Shown one piece after another: positions 27,265-35,620 of a stretch of 64,000 nt of DNA. Under the pieces are notes generated by a model. The model was not told where the DNA came from. It searched no databases and saw only the letters and a program-made list of their open reading frames with translations. This DNA is from Arthrobacter sp. MYb229. Its GTDB lineage: Bacteria; Actinomycetota; Actinomycetes; Actinomycetales; Micrococcaceae. The stretch lies in NCBI RefSeq assembly GCF_002975405.1, contig NZ_PCPS01000002.1:1-64000 (forward strand), read 5' to 3'. Position numbers and translations under genes: made by a program. Each line of letters opens with the position of its first letter. Position 1 is the stretch's first letter.

Positions 27265-27311
27265 CCGGTTGCACTGCAAAACCACCAACTCAAGCAATGC
27301 TTGAACCATGT
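27265..27311 (+). repeat. 47-bp repeat, copy 1, ending in ATG
   Basis: This copy matches 27396-27442 at 40 of 47 positions. It contains a perfect TCAAGC-AAT-GCTTGA palindrome and a -10-like AATGCT six bases before an ATG. The ATG opens a frame of about 31 codons with genuine-looking G/C third positions (starting MYSDSARPVEVKHY) that then runs into the second copy, so it looks like the 5' stump of a lost gene. Confidence 0.7.
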
Positions 27312-27397
27312 ACTCCGATTCGGCTCGTCCCGTCGAGGTCAAGCACTACAAGGTCCACGTGGCCGGCGGCCAGCGCCTCGCGATCGTCATTTTCGCC
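27308..27397 (+). pseudogene. Probable 5' gene remnant between the two repeats
   Basis: Thirty codons beginning with the ATG of repeat copy 1 read MYSDSARPVEVKHYKVHV and onward, with third positions mostly G or C. Beyond 27397 the frame enters the second repeat and then an alternate frame of the next gene, where the codon bias is lost, so the coding part appears truncated. No family was recognised. Confidence 0.35.
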
Positions 27398-27442
27398 GGT
27401 TGCACGACAAAACCACCGGCTCAGGCAATACTTGAATCATGT
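27396..27442 (+). repeat. 47-bp repeat, copy 2, promoter/start of the SatD-like gene
   Basis: Second copy of the 47-bp element, 131 bp after the first. It carries AATACT six bases before the ATG of the SatD-like gene at 27439, so it probably holds a leaderless promoter. The TCAAGC palindrome of copy 1 is degenerate here (TCAGGC-AAT-ACTTGA). Confidence 0.7.
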
Positions 27443-28041
27443 TTGTCCTTGCGCTCAGCCCGAAGCCGCGCTCCGTCACCGACGTGCAGGCGGCCGCCGA
27501 ACTCCTCTGGGACCAACTAGAGCACGTGCACGCCCATGCACCGTTCATGGCGCTCAGCGGCCAGCTCTTGCTTGGAGTGCCGCATGACGCACAGTCGGCT
27601 ATCGACGCGATCATGCGTTGCGCCCGGTTGAATTTCTGCCACATCGGCCTAGGGATAGGCACGCTCTATGAGCCGGTCCCGGACCAAGCCGACCTCATTG
27701 AGGGCATCGCCCAGCGCCGCGCCCTGGGTGCGCTGGAGGCCGCCACGCACCGCGGGGAACGCGTGCCGATCAGCGTCTCCTGCGGCGATCCGGACCTGGA
27801 CCTCGAGCTCGAAGGCCTGCTGCGCCTGCTCGGCCATTCGGTGCGCACCCGCACCGAGGCCGAATGGGCGGTGGTCGACCTGCTGACCCCCGGTGTGCGC
27901 GGCCAGCAGAAGGCCATCGCCGAGGTCCTGGACATCACCCCGCAGGCGGTCTCCGCCGCGATCGTGCGCTCCGGCTACCACGATGAGATCGACGCCCGTG
28001 GTGGCATCGCAAGGCTGCTGGAGCTCGCCGATCAGCATTAA
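27439..28041 (+). CDS. SatD-like DNA-binding protein (tentative)
   Basis: A 200-residue protein. The C-terminal part QQKAIAEVLDITPQAVSAAIVRSGYHDEI is a clear helix-turn-helix. The middle (MALSGQLLLGVPHDAQSAIDAIMR...LGIGTLYEP) resembles the region of SatD-family proteins that looks like a degenerate nucleotidyl-cyclase or GGDEF-like fold, and IAQRRALGALEAATH fits too. Typical SatD proteins are similar in length. No ribosome-binding site is present, and the start codon is the end of a 47-bp repeated element. Probably autoregulatory, given the palindrome in that element. A generic HTH regulator is the alternative. Confidence 0.5.
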   Translation: MFVLALSPKPRSVTDVQAAAELLWDQLEHVHAHAPFMALSGQLLLGVPHDAQSAIDAIMRCARLNFCHIGLGIGTLYEPVPDQADLIEGIAQRRALGALEAATHRGERVPISVSCGDPDLDLELEGLLRLLGHSVRTRTEAEWAVVDLLTPGVRGQQKAIAEVLDITPQAVSAAIVRSGYHDEIDARGGIARLLELADQH

Positions 28042-28052
28042 AACCACTATAT

Positions 28053-28068
28053 TCGAAGACATTTTCGA
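28053..28068. promoter_or_regulatory. LexA-like SOS box upstream of the DUF222-HNH gene
   Basis: TCGAAGACATTTTCGA is a 16-bp palindromic match to the Gram-positive/mycobacterial SOS box TCGAAC-N4-GTTCGA, with only the two inner symmetric positions off. It overlaps the expected -35 region of the promoter whose -10 is TAGAAT (28079-28084). Confidence 0.55.
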
Positions 28069-28078
28069 ACTAATGCGG

Positions 28079-28084
28079 TAGAAT
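28079..28084 (+). promoter_or_regulatory. -10 box of leaderless DUF222-HNH gene
   Basis: TAGAAT ends six bases before the ATG at 28091; a second TATAGT abuts the ATG. No Shine-Dalgarno sequence is present. Confidence 0.5.
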
Positions 28085-28090
28085 TATAGT

Positions 28091-29542
28091 ATGTCCGAAG
28101 CAATGGTGCGACGACATCGCCCACCAACACCGGCGCTGCATCAGGATCTCGAATCGCTGATGGGTCGGCTGCAGAGCAAACTGGCGTGGATCGAAGAACA
28201 CGGCAGCGAAGCGGAATGCGCCCAAGCCATTGAGGAACTCGAAGAGCTCATCTCCAGCTACCGCTATCACCAGGCGGCCCTCTCGCACCAAGTCGAAAAG
28301 GAAGTTGTGCGCCAGCATGAGTTCCAGGGAACCTGCTCCGCCGATCTCACCCGGGGAGCGGCCAGTACGATCGCCTTGGCCCGGAAGCAGTCACCCAACG
28401 GATACCGCAGTTATCTGGTCAACTGCCGGATCTTGGCCGAAGATACCCCCTACCTCGCAGAGTGCTTCTCTCGCGGCGAACTCACCGAAGCCCAAGTCCT
28501 GGCGGTTCTTACGCCCCTGCAAGAGGTCAAAGCCGAACGCCGGACCGAATTCGACGCCACCTTCCGTGACAACCCGGACATGTTCGAGTCCCAAGGCCCC
28601 AAACAGCTCACCGACACGGTGCAACGCTTCACCTTGGCCCATGCCTCAGATGATCAGTGCCGGAAAATGAAGCAAGCGGACACCAAACGCCATGTCCGCT
28701 TCTCCAAAGGAAAGAACTGCGTACGCATCAGCGGCACCTTGCCCGTCGTCGCCGGCACAGCACTGCAAATGCATCTGCGCCAAGAGTCATTCCGTCTGAA
28801 GAAACAAGGCGATCTGCGTACCAGGGAGCAGATCAAAGCCGACCTGCTCTGCACCTACTTGCTGGCCGGCCGGCCGGAGAAGTTGCCGTTGCAACTGCAC
28901 GTCGGGCTGATCATGACCGATAAGACCCTCCTCCTCGGCGAACGCGAACCGGCCTATATGGAAGGCTACGGATACGTTCCGCCGCAATACGCGCGGGAAC
29001 TAATCGCCGGAAATTCCATTGGCAATGAGCAGAGTTTCGCCGAAATGGAATCCGCCAAAGCTCAGGAGCATCTGGATCGCCTAGAGACCCTGGCCGACGT
29101 GACGCGACTCTACACCGCCCCAGGGGACGGGGAATTGATCGCAATGGACTCCAAGGCCCGCGCCTTCCCCGAAAAGCTTCGCCGCTTCGTGAGGATTCGA
29201 GACCGGCACTGCCGCACCCCATTCTGCGATGGGCTGGTCGAAGAGACCGACCACGTACTTCAGCATCACCTAGGCGGCCCTACGGATAGCGACAATGCGG
29301 CAGGGCGCTGCCCGACCTGCAATAAGGCCAAAGAAAAACCCGGTTGGCTTGAAGTCGTAGCGCTCAAGGGACCGCACACCATGCGAGTGAACCCGGGCTC
29401 CTCGATGATGTATCTATCGACGGCCCCGCCGGCGACCGGATACCTGCACAAACCATTTCCGCAACTACTGCGTGATTCAAAATGGGTGCGAGGCGTCAAG
29501 CTCCGGCTGATAAATCAGGAATCCAGCGGTCCCGGACCATAG
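28091..29542 (+). CDS. DUF222 domain HNH endonuclease family protein (13E12-like)
   Basis: A 483-residue protein of the actinobacterial DUF222-HNH family (the 13E12 repeat family of mycobacteria). The DUF222 part spans about residues 30-330 (YRYHQAALSHQVE, GELTEAQVLAVL). The C-terminal HNH motif is RIRDRHCRTPFCDGLVEETDHVLQHHLGGPTDSDNAAGRCPTCNK, where the first HNH His is replaced in context by an ETDH pair but both zinc-type Cys sets remain. Several mycobacterial relatives are LexA-regulated, which fits the SOS-like box upstream. Base composition is somewhat lower in GC than the neighbours, and these genes often move between genomes. Confidence 0.85.
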   Translation: MSEAMVRRHRPPTPALHQDLESLMGRLQSKLAWIEEHGSEAECAQAIEELEELISSYRYHQAALSHQVEKEVVRQHEFQGTCSADLTRGAASTIALARKQSPNGYRSYLVNCRILAEDTPYLAECFSRGELTEAQVLAVLTPLQEVKAERRTEFDATFRDNPDMFESQGPKQLTDTVQRFTLAHASDDQCRKMKQADTKRHVRFSKGKNCVRISGTLPVVAGTALQMHLRQESFRLKKQGDLRTREQIKADLLCTYLLAGRPEKLPLQLHVGLIMTDKTLLLGEREPAYMEGYGYVPPQYARELIAGNSIGNEQSFAEMESAKAQEHLDRLETLADVTRLYTAPGDGELIAMDSKARAFPEKLRRFVRIRDRHCRTPFCDGLVEETDHVLQHHLGGPTDSDNAAGRCPTCNKAKEKPGWLEVVALKGPHTMRVNPGSSMMYLSTAPPATGYLHKPFPQLLRDSKWVRGVKLRLINQESSGPGP

Positions 29543-29573
29543 CCCACGCTCCGTAGGCAGTGCTTACTCCCAG

Positions 29574-30404
29574 CTAGCGCTGCAACAGCCGTTCTAGAAC
29601 GATCGCCAAACCATCTTCGTCCACCGAAGCGGTTACCTCGTCTGCGACGATTTTGACCTCGTCGGGGGCTTGGCCCATCGCGACCCCGAGGCCGGCCCAC
29701 TGGAGCATCTCAATGTCGTTACGACCATCGCCCACAGCGATTGATTGAGCCGATGCGAACTTCAGCTCGGTGCGCAACCGCTCAAGCCCACTGGCCTTGG
29801 TGACACCCTCGGCGGCGATATCCAACCATGCGGTCCAACCCACCGAGTAGGTGACGCCGGAAAGGCCCAGACCGTGTACGGCCTGGCCGAAGTCTTCGGC
29901 CGTCGCATCGGTGGAGAAGACCACCACGCGGACAGCCCTGCTGCGTAGCAATTCGTCAAAGTCAACGACCTTGGATTCGGCACCAAAACTCGCATCGGTA
30001 AAAACATCGCTGGACAAGAATTCACCGCGTTCATTCTCCACCGCATATTTCGCGTTCGGCAGCTGACGCATCAACGCCGCCAGTGCGAGCGACGGGTCAA
30101 AGACCTCGCGGTGCAGTACTTCTACCTTCTCGCCCTGCACGCGGGCGAGCACGCCACCGTTGCTGGCCACGACAAAGCCGTGGTCGATGCCTAGCTCGCT
30201 CATAATAGGCAGTGCCGCACCGAGCGAACGCCCGGTGGAGATCACGACCTCATGCCCGGCGGACACCACCGCGCGGGCAACGTCGCGCACCCGGGCGCTC
30301 ATCAAACCTTGGTGATTGACGATCGTCCCGTCGACATCCAGGCAAATCATCAACTTTTCGTTCTGCAGCCGGTCGTCGTTGCCGGTCTTAGTCAAAATAG
30401 TCAT
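29574..30404 (-). CDS. Cof-type HAD-IIB hydrolase
   Basis: A 276-residue phosphatase of the HAD superfamily, subclass IIB. Motif I is CLDVDGTIV, motif II VVISTGRS, the motif III lysine lies in VTKASGLERL, and motif IV is AVGDGRNDIEML. The C2B cap occupies about residues 90-200. Likely a small sugar phosphate or flavin/phosphorylated-metabolite phosphatase; specificity cannot be read. The ATG at 30404 has a poor ribosome-binding site, and a start near residue 19 is possible. Convergent with the DUF222-HNH gene. Confidence 0.88.
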   Translation of the reverse strand: MTILTKTGNDDRLQNEKLMICLDVDGTIVNHQGLMSARVRDVARAVVSAGHEVVISTGRSLGAALPIMSELGIDHGFVVASNGGVLARVQGEKVEVLHREVFDPSLALAALMRQLPNAKYAVENERGEFLSSDVFTDASFGAESKVVDFDELLRSRAVRVVVFSTDATAEDFGQAVHGLGLSGVTYSVGWTAWLDIAAEGVTKASGLERLRTELKFASAQSIAVGDGRNDIEMLQWAGLGVAMGQAPDEVKIVADEVTASVDEDGLAIVLERLLQR

Positions 30405-30481
30405 GATTCAAGTGAACCACCGCTGCGTGGATATTGCGATGATCCACGGCACAATGGCAGGTGAACTGCGGATTAAAAGAC

Positions 30482-30515
30482 AATCGACCGGCCTTTGCGG
30501 GGCCGGTCGATTAGC
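30482..30515 (-). terminator. Rho-independent terminator of serS
   Basis: A perfect 12-bp stem (AATCGACCGGCC at 30482-30493 with GGCCGGTCGATT at 30501-30512) with a 7-nt loop lies three bases beyond the serS stop; on the minus strand it is followed by GTCTTTTAAT. Confidence 0.8.
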
Positions 30516-31793
30516 TTACTTCAGGACTTCAAGCCCACCCAGGTAGGGTTGCAGCGCCTTAGGCACGTTGACCGTGCCATCCGCGTTCTGGTGGTTTTCC
30601 ATAATCGCAACGATCCAACGGGTCGTGGCGAGTGTGCCGTTCAGGGTGGCTACCGCGCGGGTCTTGCCAGGCTTGCCGTCGACGATCTCGCGTTCGCGGA
30701 TATTCAACCGGCGGGACTGGAAGGTCGTGCAGTTCGAGGTCGAGGTCAGCTCGCGGAAGGTCTCCTGCGATGGCACCCAAGCCTCGCAGTCAAACTTACG
30801 CGCCGCACTCATCCCCAGATCCCCGGCGGCGGTGTCGATGACACGGTATGGAAGCTCCATGCGCTTGAGCATTTCTTCCTCCATCGCCAGCAGACGCTCG
30901 TGTTCGGCCTCGGCCTGGTCAACCGTGGTGTAAATGAACATTTCGAGCTTATTGAACTGGTGCACGCGGATGATGCCACGGGTGTCCTTGCCCGCGGAAC
31001 CGGCCTCGCGGCGGTAGCAGGAGGACCAGCCGGCGTAGCGGATCGGACCCTCGGACAGGTCCATGATCTCGTTGGCATGGTAACCGGCCAGCGCGACCTC
31101 TGAAGTGCCGACCAGATACAGGTCGTCACGTTCCAGCTTGTAGATCTCATCGTCGTGTTCGACGTCGAAGCCGGTACCCTGCATGGTTTCCGGGCGGACT
31201 AGGGTCGGGGTGATCATTGGAATGAATTCGCGTTCGACCGCGAGCTCCAGCGCCATGTTCATCATCGCGATTTCCAGGCGCGCGCCGATGCCCTTCAGGA
31301 AGTAGAAGCGTGATCCGGAGACCTTCGCACCGCGTTCCATGTCGATCGCGCCGAGCTTCTCGGCGATCTGCAGATGGTCCAGCGGTTCGAAGCCTTCGGC
31401 GGCGAAGTCGCGCGGGGTGCCGACGGTCTTCACCAGGGCGAAGTCGTCTTCACCGCCGGCTGGGATACCGTCGATGATCAGGTTTGGGATGGAGCGCTGC
31501 AAGGAGGTGCAGGTAGCGGCCGCTTCGTCGGAGGAAGCCTGGGCAGCCTTGACGGCCACCGCAAGCTCCTTGACCTCCGCAAGCAGTGCTGCACGTTCCT
31601 CGCCCTTGGCGGCGCCAACCTTCTTGGAGAACGCATTCTGCTCTGCGCGCAGGCGTTCGTAGGTGGCTATGGTTTCGCGACGCGCCGAGTCAGCCTCAAT
31701 CAGCTGGTCAATCAGCGCTTCGTCGGCACCGCGCGCGCGTTGCGAGGCGCGGTACTTATCCGGATTATCGGTGAGCATTTTCAGGTCGATCAC
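30516..31793 (-). CDS. serS: Seryl-tRNA synthetase
   Basis: A 425-residue class II aminoacyl-tRNA synthetase. An N-terminal antiparallel coiled coil (residues 30-100) binds the long variable arm of tRNA(Ser). Motif 2 is [24 protein letters not shown], and motif 3 includes [18 protein letters not shown]. It starts with GTG at 31793; TACGCT on the minus strand ends six bases upstream, so the message is probably leaderless. A strong hairpin ends the transcript. Confidence 0.96.
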   Translation of the reverse strand: MIDLKMLTDNPDKYRASQRARGADEALIDQLIEADSARRETIATYERLRAEQNAFSKKVGAAKGEERAALLAEVKELAVAVKAAQASSDEAAATCTSLQRSIPNLIIDGIPAGGEDDFALVKTVGTPRDFAAEGFEPLDHLQIAEKLGAIDMERGAKVSGSRFYFLKGIGARLEIAMMNMALELAVEREFIPMITPTLVRPETMQGTGFDVEHDDEIYKLERDDLYLVGTSEVALAGYHANEIMDLSEGPIRYAGWSSCYRREAGSAGKDTRGIIRVHQFNKLEMFIYTTVDQAEAEHERLLAMEEEMLKRMELPYRVIDTAAGDLGMSAARKFDCEAWVPSQETFRELTSTSNCTTFQSRRLNIREREIVDGKPGKTRAVATLNGTLATTRWIVAIMENHQNADGTVNVPKALQPYLGGLEVLK

Positions 31794-31799
31794 ATCTTA

Positions 31800-31805
31800 A
31801 GCGTA
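31800..31805 (-). promoter_or_regulatory. -10 box of probable leaderless serS promoter
   Basis: On the minus strand TACGCT (31805-31800) lies six bases before the GTG of serS. The divergent gene has TACGAT (31817-31822) nine bases before its ATG, so both promoters share a 38-bp gap. Confidence 0.4.
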
Positions 31806-31831
31806 GCAATCTTGAGTACGATGAGAGCACT

Positions 31832-32878
31832 ATGCAGAGAAACCGCGTGATCTTATTATCCGTAGCCGGTGCCGCAGCTGTGCTCGCGGCCGTAACCGGG
31901 TATTCCGTGCGTAAGCTTTCTCAGGACGGGAAACCGATGAGCCAGCACCCTTCGGCGAAGGAGCAATCCGAGTCGAAGAAGGTTGGGCTGGTCATCAATC
32001 CATCCAAGTCAGGTGCCGACGAAGCGCGTGATGCGGTGGCCCACGTGTGTGCCGAGGCCGGCCTCGAAGAGCCGCTGGTTTTCGAAACGACACCGGAGAA
32101 CGCGGGTCAAGAAGCCGCCCAAAATGCGCTCGATGCCGGATGCGACACAATTATTGCCGCCGGTGGCGACGGCACGATTCGCGCCGTCGCAGAAGTACTC
32201 GAAGGCACCGAAACGACTCTCGGGTTGCTGCCGCTGGGCACCGGCAACCTGCTGGCCCGAAACGTCGAGGTGCCGCTCGACGACCTGCACACCGCGGCGC
32301 TGGTCGCCGTGCGCGGCATGGTGCGACGCATCGACGTGGGCCATATGAAGCTGAAACTGCTGGATGGCAACAGCGCGGACCACGCGTTCTTGGTGATCGC
32401 CGGGGTGGGTACCGACGCGGACCTGTTCGACGACACCGACGAGGAGCTGAAATCCAAGGTCGGCTGGCTTGCCTACTCGGAGGCGGGGCTGCGCCAGCTG
32501 CCCGGGCGGCGCAAAAAGGTCGAGATCAAGCTCTCCAACGACGACGCCTGGCAGACTCGTAAGGTCCGCTCGGTACTCTTCGCCAACTGCGGCAAGCTGC
32601 AGGGCGTGGACTTTGTCCCGGATGCGAAGATCGACGACGGGGTGCTCGACGCGGTGGTGCTCTCGCCGCGTTCGGCCGCCGGGTGGGGCTGGATCCTGTT
32701 GAAGACCGCATTCCGCTCGCGCAACAAGATCCCGGTGATGAGCTTCTACCAGAGCACCGACATCTCATTGCGCTGCGTGGAACCGATGAACACGCAGATC
32801 GACGGGGATCCAACCGGCCAGGTCAACGAGCTGCAGGTCTCGGTCAACCCGTCCTCGCTGCGCATTCGCACGCCCTAG
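31832..32878 (+). CDS. Diacylglycerol kinase family lipid kinase, membrane-anchored
   Basis: A 348-residue protein with one N-terminal transmembrane anchor (VILLSVAGAAAVLAAVTGYSV), a short hydrophilic linker and a DAGK/sphingosine kinase catalytic domain. The ATP-binding motif is AAGGDGTIRAVAEVL, with LGLLPLGTGNLLARN and the C-terminal QIDGDP also diagnostic. It likely phosphorylates diacylglycerol for phospholipid recycling. The membrane anchor is unusual for this normally peripheral family. Divergent from serS; its end overlaps convergent pheA by four bases. Confidence 0.88.
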   Translation: MQRNRVILLSVAGAAAVLAAVTGYSVRKLSQDGKPMSQHPSAKEQSESKKVGLVINPSKSGADEARDAVAHVCAEAGLEEPLVFETTPENAGQEAAQNALDAGCDTIIAAGGDGTIRAVAEVLEGTETTLGLLPLGTGNLLARNVEVPLDDLHTAALVAVRGMVRRIDVGHMKLKLLDGNSADHAFLVIAGVGTDADLFDDTDEELKSKVGWLAYSEAGLRQLPGRRKKVEIKLSNDDAWQTRKVRSVLFANCGKLQGVDFVPDAKIDDGVLDAVVLSPRSAAGWGWILLKTAFRSRNKIPVMSFYQSTDISLRCVEPMNTQIDGDPTGQVNELQVSVNPSSLRIRTP

Positions 32879-33798
32879 AGGCGGGCCTTCAGCTTGAGCA
32901 CCCAGTCCCGGGCATCGCTGAACGCACCGTCTGAATTGTGCGTGTCGATGAACGGGCGGGTGCCCTGCGCCGCCGGGTAGGACCCCAAGAAGCGCAGCTC
33001 CGGGCAGAGCCGGTGCAACCCGGCAAGGGCCGCGGAGACGCGCTCTTCGGCGATGTGCCCCTCGACGTCGACGGAGAAGAAGTAGCGCCCCAGGCCCGCG
33101 CCGGTGGGGCGGGATTCGATGCGCGAGAGGTTGACCCCGCGCGCGGTGAATTGCTCCAGAATTCCCATCAACGCGCCTGGCCGGTCCTCGGAAAGCGGCA
33201 GAATCAGCGTCGACTTATCCACACCCGTCGGCGCCGGGATCGCCCCCGGCGAGGTGACCAGGATAAAACGGGTGACCGCCCCGGCGTTGTCTTCCACGCC
33301 ACGCACCAGCACCTTCAGGCCGCGCGCCTCGGCAACCAGCGGTGAGCAGATCGCCGCGTCGTGGTGCTGCTCCGGGTCCAGCAGTCCCAGCGCGCCGGCG
33401 GCCGTGGAAGCAGCCGGGGTGAAAACCGCGGCCGGGATATTCGCTTCGGCCCACAACCGGCATTGCGCCCAAGCGTGCCCGTGCGTGGAAATTTCGCGGA
33501 TCTGCTCCAGCGCGCCGATATTCGCCCGGACCGCCAGCACGAAGCTGATCGGCACCAGCACCTCGGCGACGATCTGCAGGGATTCTCCGGCGGCGATGGC
33601 GTCCAGGGTGGCCGACACGCCGCCCTCCACCGAGTTCTCGATCGGCACCATCGCGGCGTCGGCACTGCCCTCGCGGACCATCGCCAATGCGCTATTAACG
33701 CTGCTGGCCGGAATGCGCTCGGAATCGAGCGCCCCGGGAACCTGCAAAAGTGCCGCCTCGGTGAAAGTTCCGGCAGGGCCTAAATAGGCGTATTTCAT
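32875..33798 (-). CDS. pheA: Prephenate dehydratase
   Basis: A 307-residue enzyme converting prephenate to phenylpyruvate in phenylalanine synthesis. The catalytic domain shows YLGPAGTFTEAAL, VPIENSVEGGVSATLD and the essential NAGAVTRFILV (TRF) motif. An ACT regulatory domain begins near residue 200 (RPGALMGILEQFTARGVNLSRIESRP), implying feedback control by phenylalanine. Its ATG overlaps the rhodanese stop codon as ATGA. Confidence 0.95.
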   Translation of the reverse strand: MKYAYLGPAGTFTEAALLQVPGALDSERIPASSVNSALAMVREGSADAAMVPIENSVEGGVSATLDAIAAGESLQIVAEVLVPISFVLAVRANIGALEQIREISTHGHAWAQCRLWAEANIPAAVFTPAASTAAGALGLLDPEQHHDAAICSPLVAEARGLKVLVRGVEDNAGAVTRFILVTSPGAIPAPTGVDKSTLILPLSEDRPGALMGILEQFTARGVNLSRIESRPTGAGLGRYFFSVDVEGHIAEERVSAALAGLHRLCPELRFLGSYPAAQGTRPFIDTHNSDGAFSDARDWVLKLKARL

Positions 33799-34121
33799 CG
33801 AACGGTGGGTTCCTGACCGTTATCCGCTTCCATCGGGAGCTTGGCTTCGAGCCACGCGTCCGAGCCACCGGCGATGTTGAACGCCGTGTAGCCCAGGCCG
33901 GTCAGCCAGGCCGCCGCCTGCGCCGAGCGTCCACCGGTGCGGCAGATGACGTAGGTGTCAACATCCGGGTCCAGCTCTTCCACGCGGGTCGGCAGCTCGC
34001 CGAGCACGATGTGCTTGGCTCCAACGGCGCGGCCGGCCTCCCACTCGAAGTCCTCGCGCACGTCGAGAATCAACGCTTCCTTCGGTACGTCGGTGACCTG
34101 AACAGTCTCAAAGTCGCTCAT
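33795..34121 (-). CDS. Rhodanese-like domain protein
   Basis: A 108-residue single-domain sulfurtransferase-like protein. LILDVREDFEWEAG is the CH2A motif and VICRTGGRSAQAAAWL carries the active-site Cys followed by the six-residue loop. Length fits a GlpE/PspE-type protein. GAGG sits ten bases before the ATG at 34121; another in-frame ATG at 34130 abuts the GAGG and is less likely. Co-transcribed with pheA by overlap; a functional tie is not evident. Confidence 0.88.
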   Translation of the reverse strand: MSDFETVQVTDVPKEALILDVREDFEWEAGRAVGAKHIVLGELPTRVEELDPDVDTYVICRTGGRSAQAAAWLTGLGYTAFNIAGGSDAWLEAKLPMEADNGQEPTVR

Positions 34122-34188
34122 GGTTGGCATTCCTCTCTGGTTGGGTGTTTGCTTATAAGACTAGTCATTCCCCGCCTCGAAAGCAGAT

Positions 34189-35535
34189 ATGAAGACGAGA
34201 TCCGCCCTGAAATTGCGTGATGAGCTGGCCAGTGGAGAGCGTTCCAGCCGCGAGGTGACCGAACACTATCTGCGTCGCATCGATGAGCTCGACTCGCTTG
34301 GCGCATTTGTGTACGTGTCTCCCGACGCGATGGATGCGGCGGCGGCGGCCGATGAGAAGCAGGTGCGCGGGCAGATCGGCCGGTTGCACGGGCTGCCTTC
34401 GGCATTCAAGGACCTGAACGAGGTGGCCGGCATGCCCACCACCTACGGATCCGCCGCCATGGAGCACCAGCTCGCGACGGCGGATCACCCGCTGGTCGCG
34501 CGGTTGCGTTCCGAGGGCGTGGTGATCACCGGCAAGACGCAGGTTCCGGAATTCGGACTGAGCAGCTACTCGGAAAATCTCGTCGCTCCGCCCTCGCGCA
34601 ATCCCCTGGATCCGCGGCTGACCTCAGGGGGTTCCTCCGGCGGCCAGGCCGCGGCGATCGCCGCCGGGATGATTCCCGTAGGCCCGGGTTCCGATGGCGG
34701 CGGGTCGGTGCGGATCCCCGCCGCAGCCTGCGGCCTGGTGGGGCTCAAGCCCTCGCTGGGCCGGGTGCCCAGCGACGTGGCCGACGGCTACCTGGACGCG
34801 TTCGGCGCACCGAAGATGACGGTTTCCGGCCCGTTGGCCCACGATGCCTTGGATGCGGCGATGCTGCTCGATGCGATGCGCGGCAGCGACCACTTTCTGC
34901 CGCTGCTGCGCGGCAGCTACCCCGAAAGGCTCAAGGGGTTGCGCATCGGCTACAGCACCCTCTCCCCCTTCGAAAGCGCCTACCCGATCACCCTGCAGGC
35001 GCCCGCGCGCGAGGCCTTCGAACGCGCCAAGCGGCTGCTGGAGGCCAGGCACCGGGTGGAACCGGCGGATCTTCACTACGCGGGCGACTACCCGGAAACC
35101 TTCGCCCGGGTGTGGACCAATGGATTGCGCAATATTCCGGTCGACGATGAGAGCCTGCTCGGCGAGTTGGCCAGAGACTTCCGCCGGCGCTCCACCGCGC
35201 GCAGCCTCGAGGTGAGCCTGCAGGCGGCATCCCGGCTGAAGCAGATCGCTGCGGATTTTGTGCGACAATGGTCCGCCCATGACGTGATCCTCACCCCGGC
35301 GATGGCTTCGACTCCGCCGGAGATTGGCTATTTCACCCGCAAGGATGCGGATACCGACTATATGCTGCAGTGCCAGTACACCCCCTATACCTCGATGGTG
35401 AACGTCTCCTCGGTCGCCGCAATCACGGTTCCGATCACGAATTCGAGCTCCGGAATGCCGATGAGCGTCCAGCTGATCTCGCCGCGCGCCGATGAGGGAC
35501 TGCTTTTGGCGTTGGCCAAACAATTGGGCAAGTGA
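34189..35535 (+). CDS. Amidase signature family hydrolase
   Basis: A 448-residue amidase. The Ser-cisSer-Lys triad is visible: Lys74 in PSAFKDLNEVAG, the cis Ser in LTSGGSSGGQAAA near residue 150, and nucleophile Ser173 in GSDGGGSVRIPA. It hydrolyses small amides or acts like an indoleacetamide or 6-aminohexanoate-type amidase; the substrate is unknown. It is divergent from the rhodanese gene, and the peptide transporter gene follows 85 bp downstream on the same strand. Confidence 0.9.
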   Translation: MKTRSALKLRDELASGERSSREVTEHYLRRIDELDSLGAFVYVSPDAMDAAAAADEKQVRGQIGRLHGLPSAFKDLNEVAGMPTTYGSAAMEHQLATADHPLVARLRSEGVVITGKTQVPEFGLSSYSENLVAPPSRNPLDPRLTSGGSSGGQAAAIAAGMIPVGPGSDGGGSVRIPAAACGLVGLKPSLGRVPSDVADGYLDAFGAPKMTVSGPLAHDALDAAMLLDAMRGSDHFLPLLRGSYPERLKGLRIGYSTLSPFESAYPITLQAPAREAFERAKRLLEARHRVEPADLHYAGDYPETFARVWTNGLRNIPVDDESLLGELARDFRRRSTARSLEVSLQAASRLKQIAADFVRQWSAHDVILTPAMASTPPEIGYFTRKDADTDYMLQCQYTPYTSMVNVSSVAAITVPITNSSSGMPMSVQLISPRADEGLLLALAKQLGK

Positions 35536-35620
35536 GCCGGGAAATTTACCGTTACCAGCAGTATGGGTAACATGTGAAATAGATCGCAAAAGTGGGCACT
35601 TGCCCAAGGAAAAGCGAAAA

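Noticed and set aside
28091-29542. DUF222-HNH gene as a mobile intron-encoded homing endonuclease
   Set aside because: No intron or intein boundaries, and the gene has its own promoter; such HNH genes are free-standing in actinobacteria.
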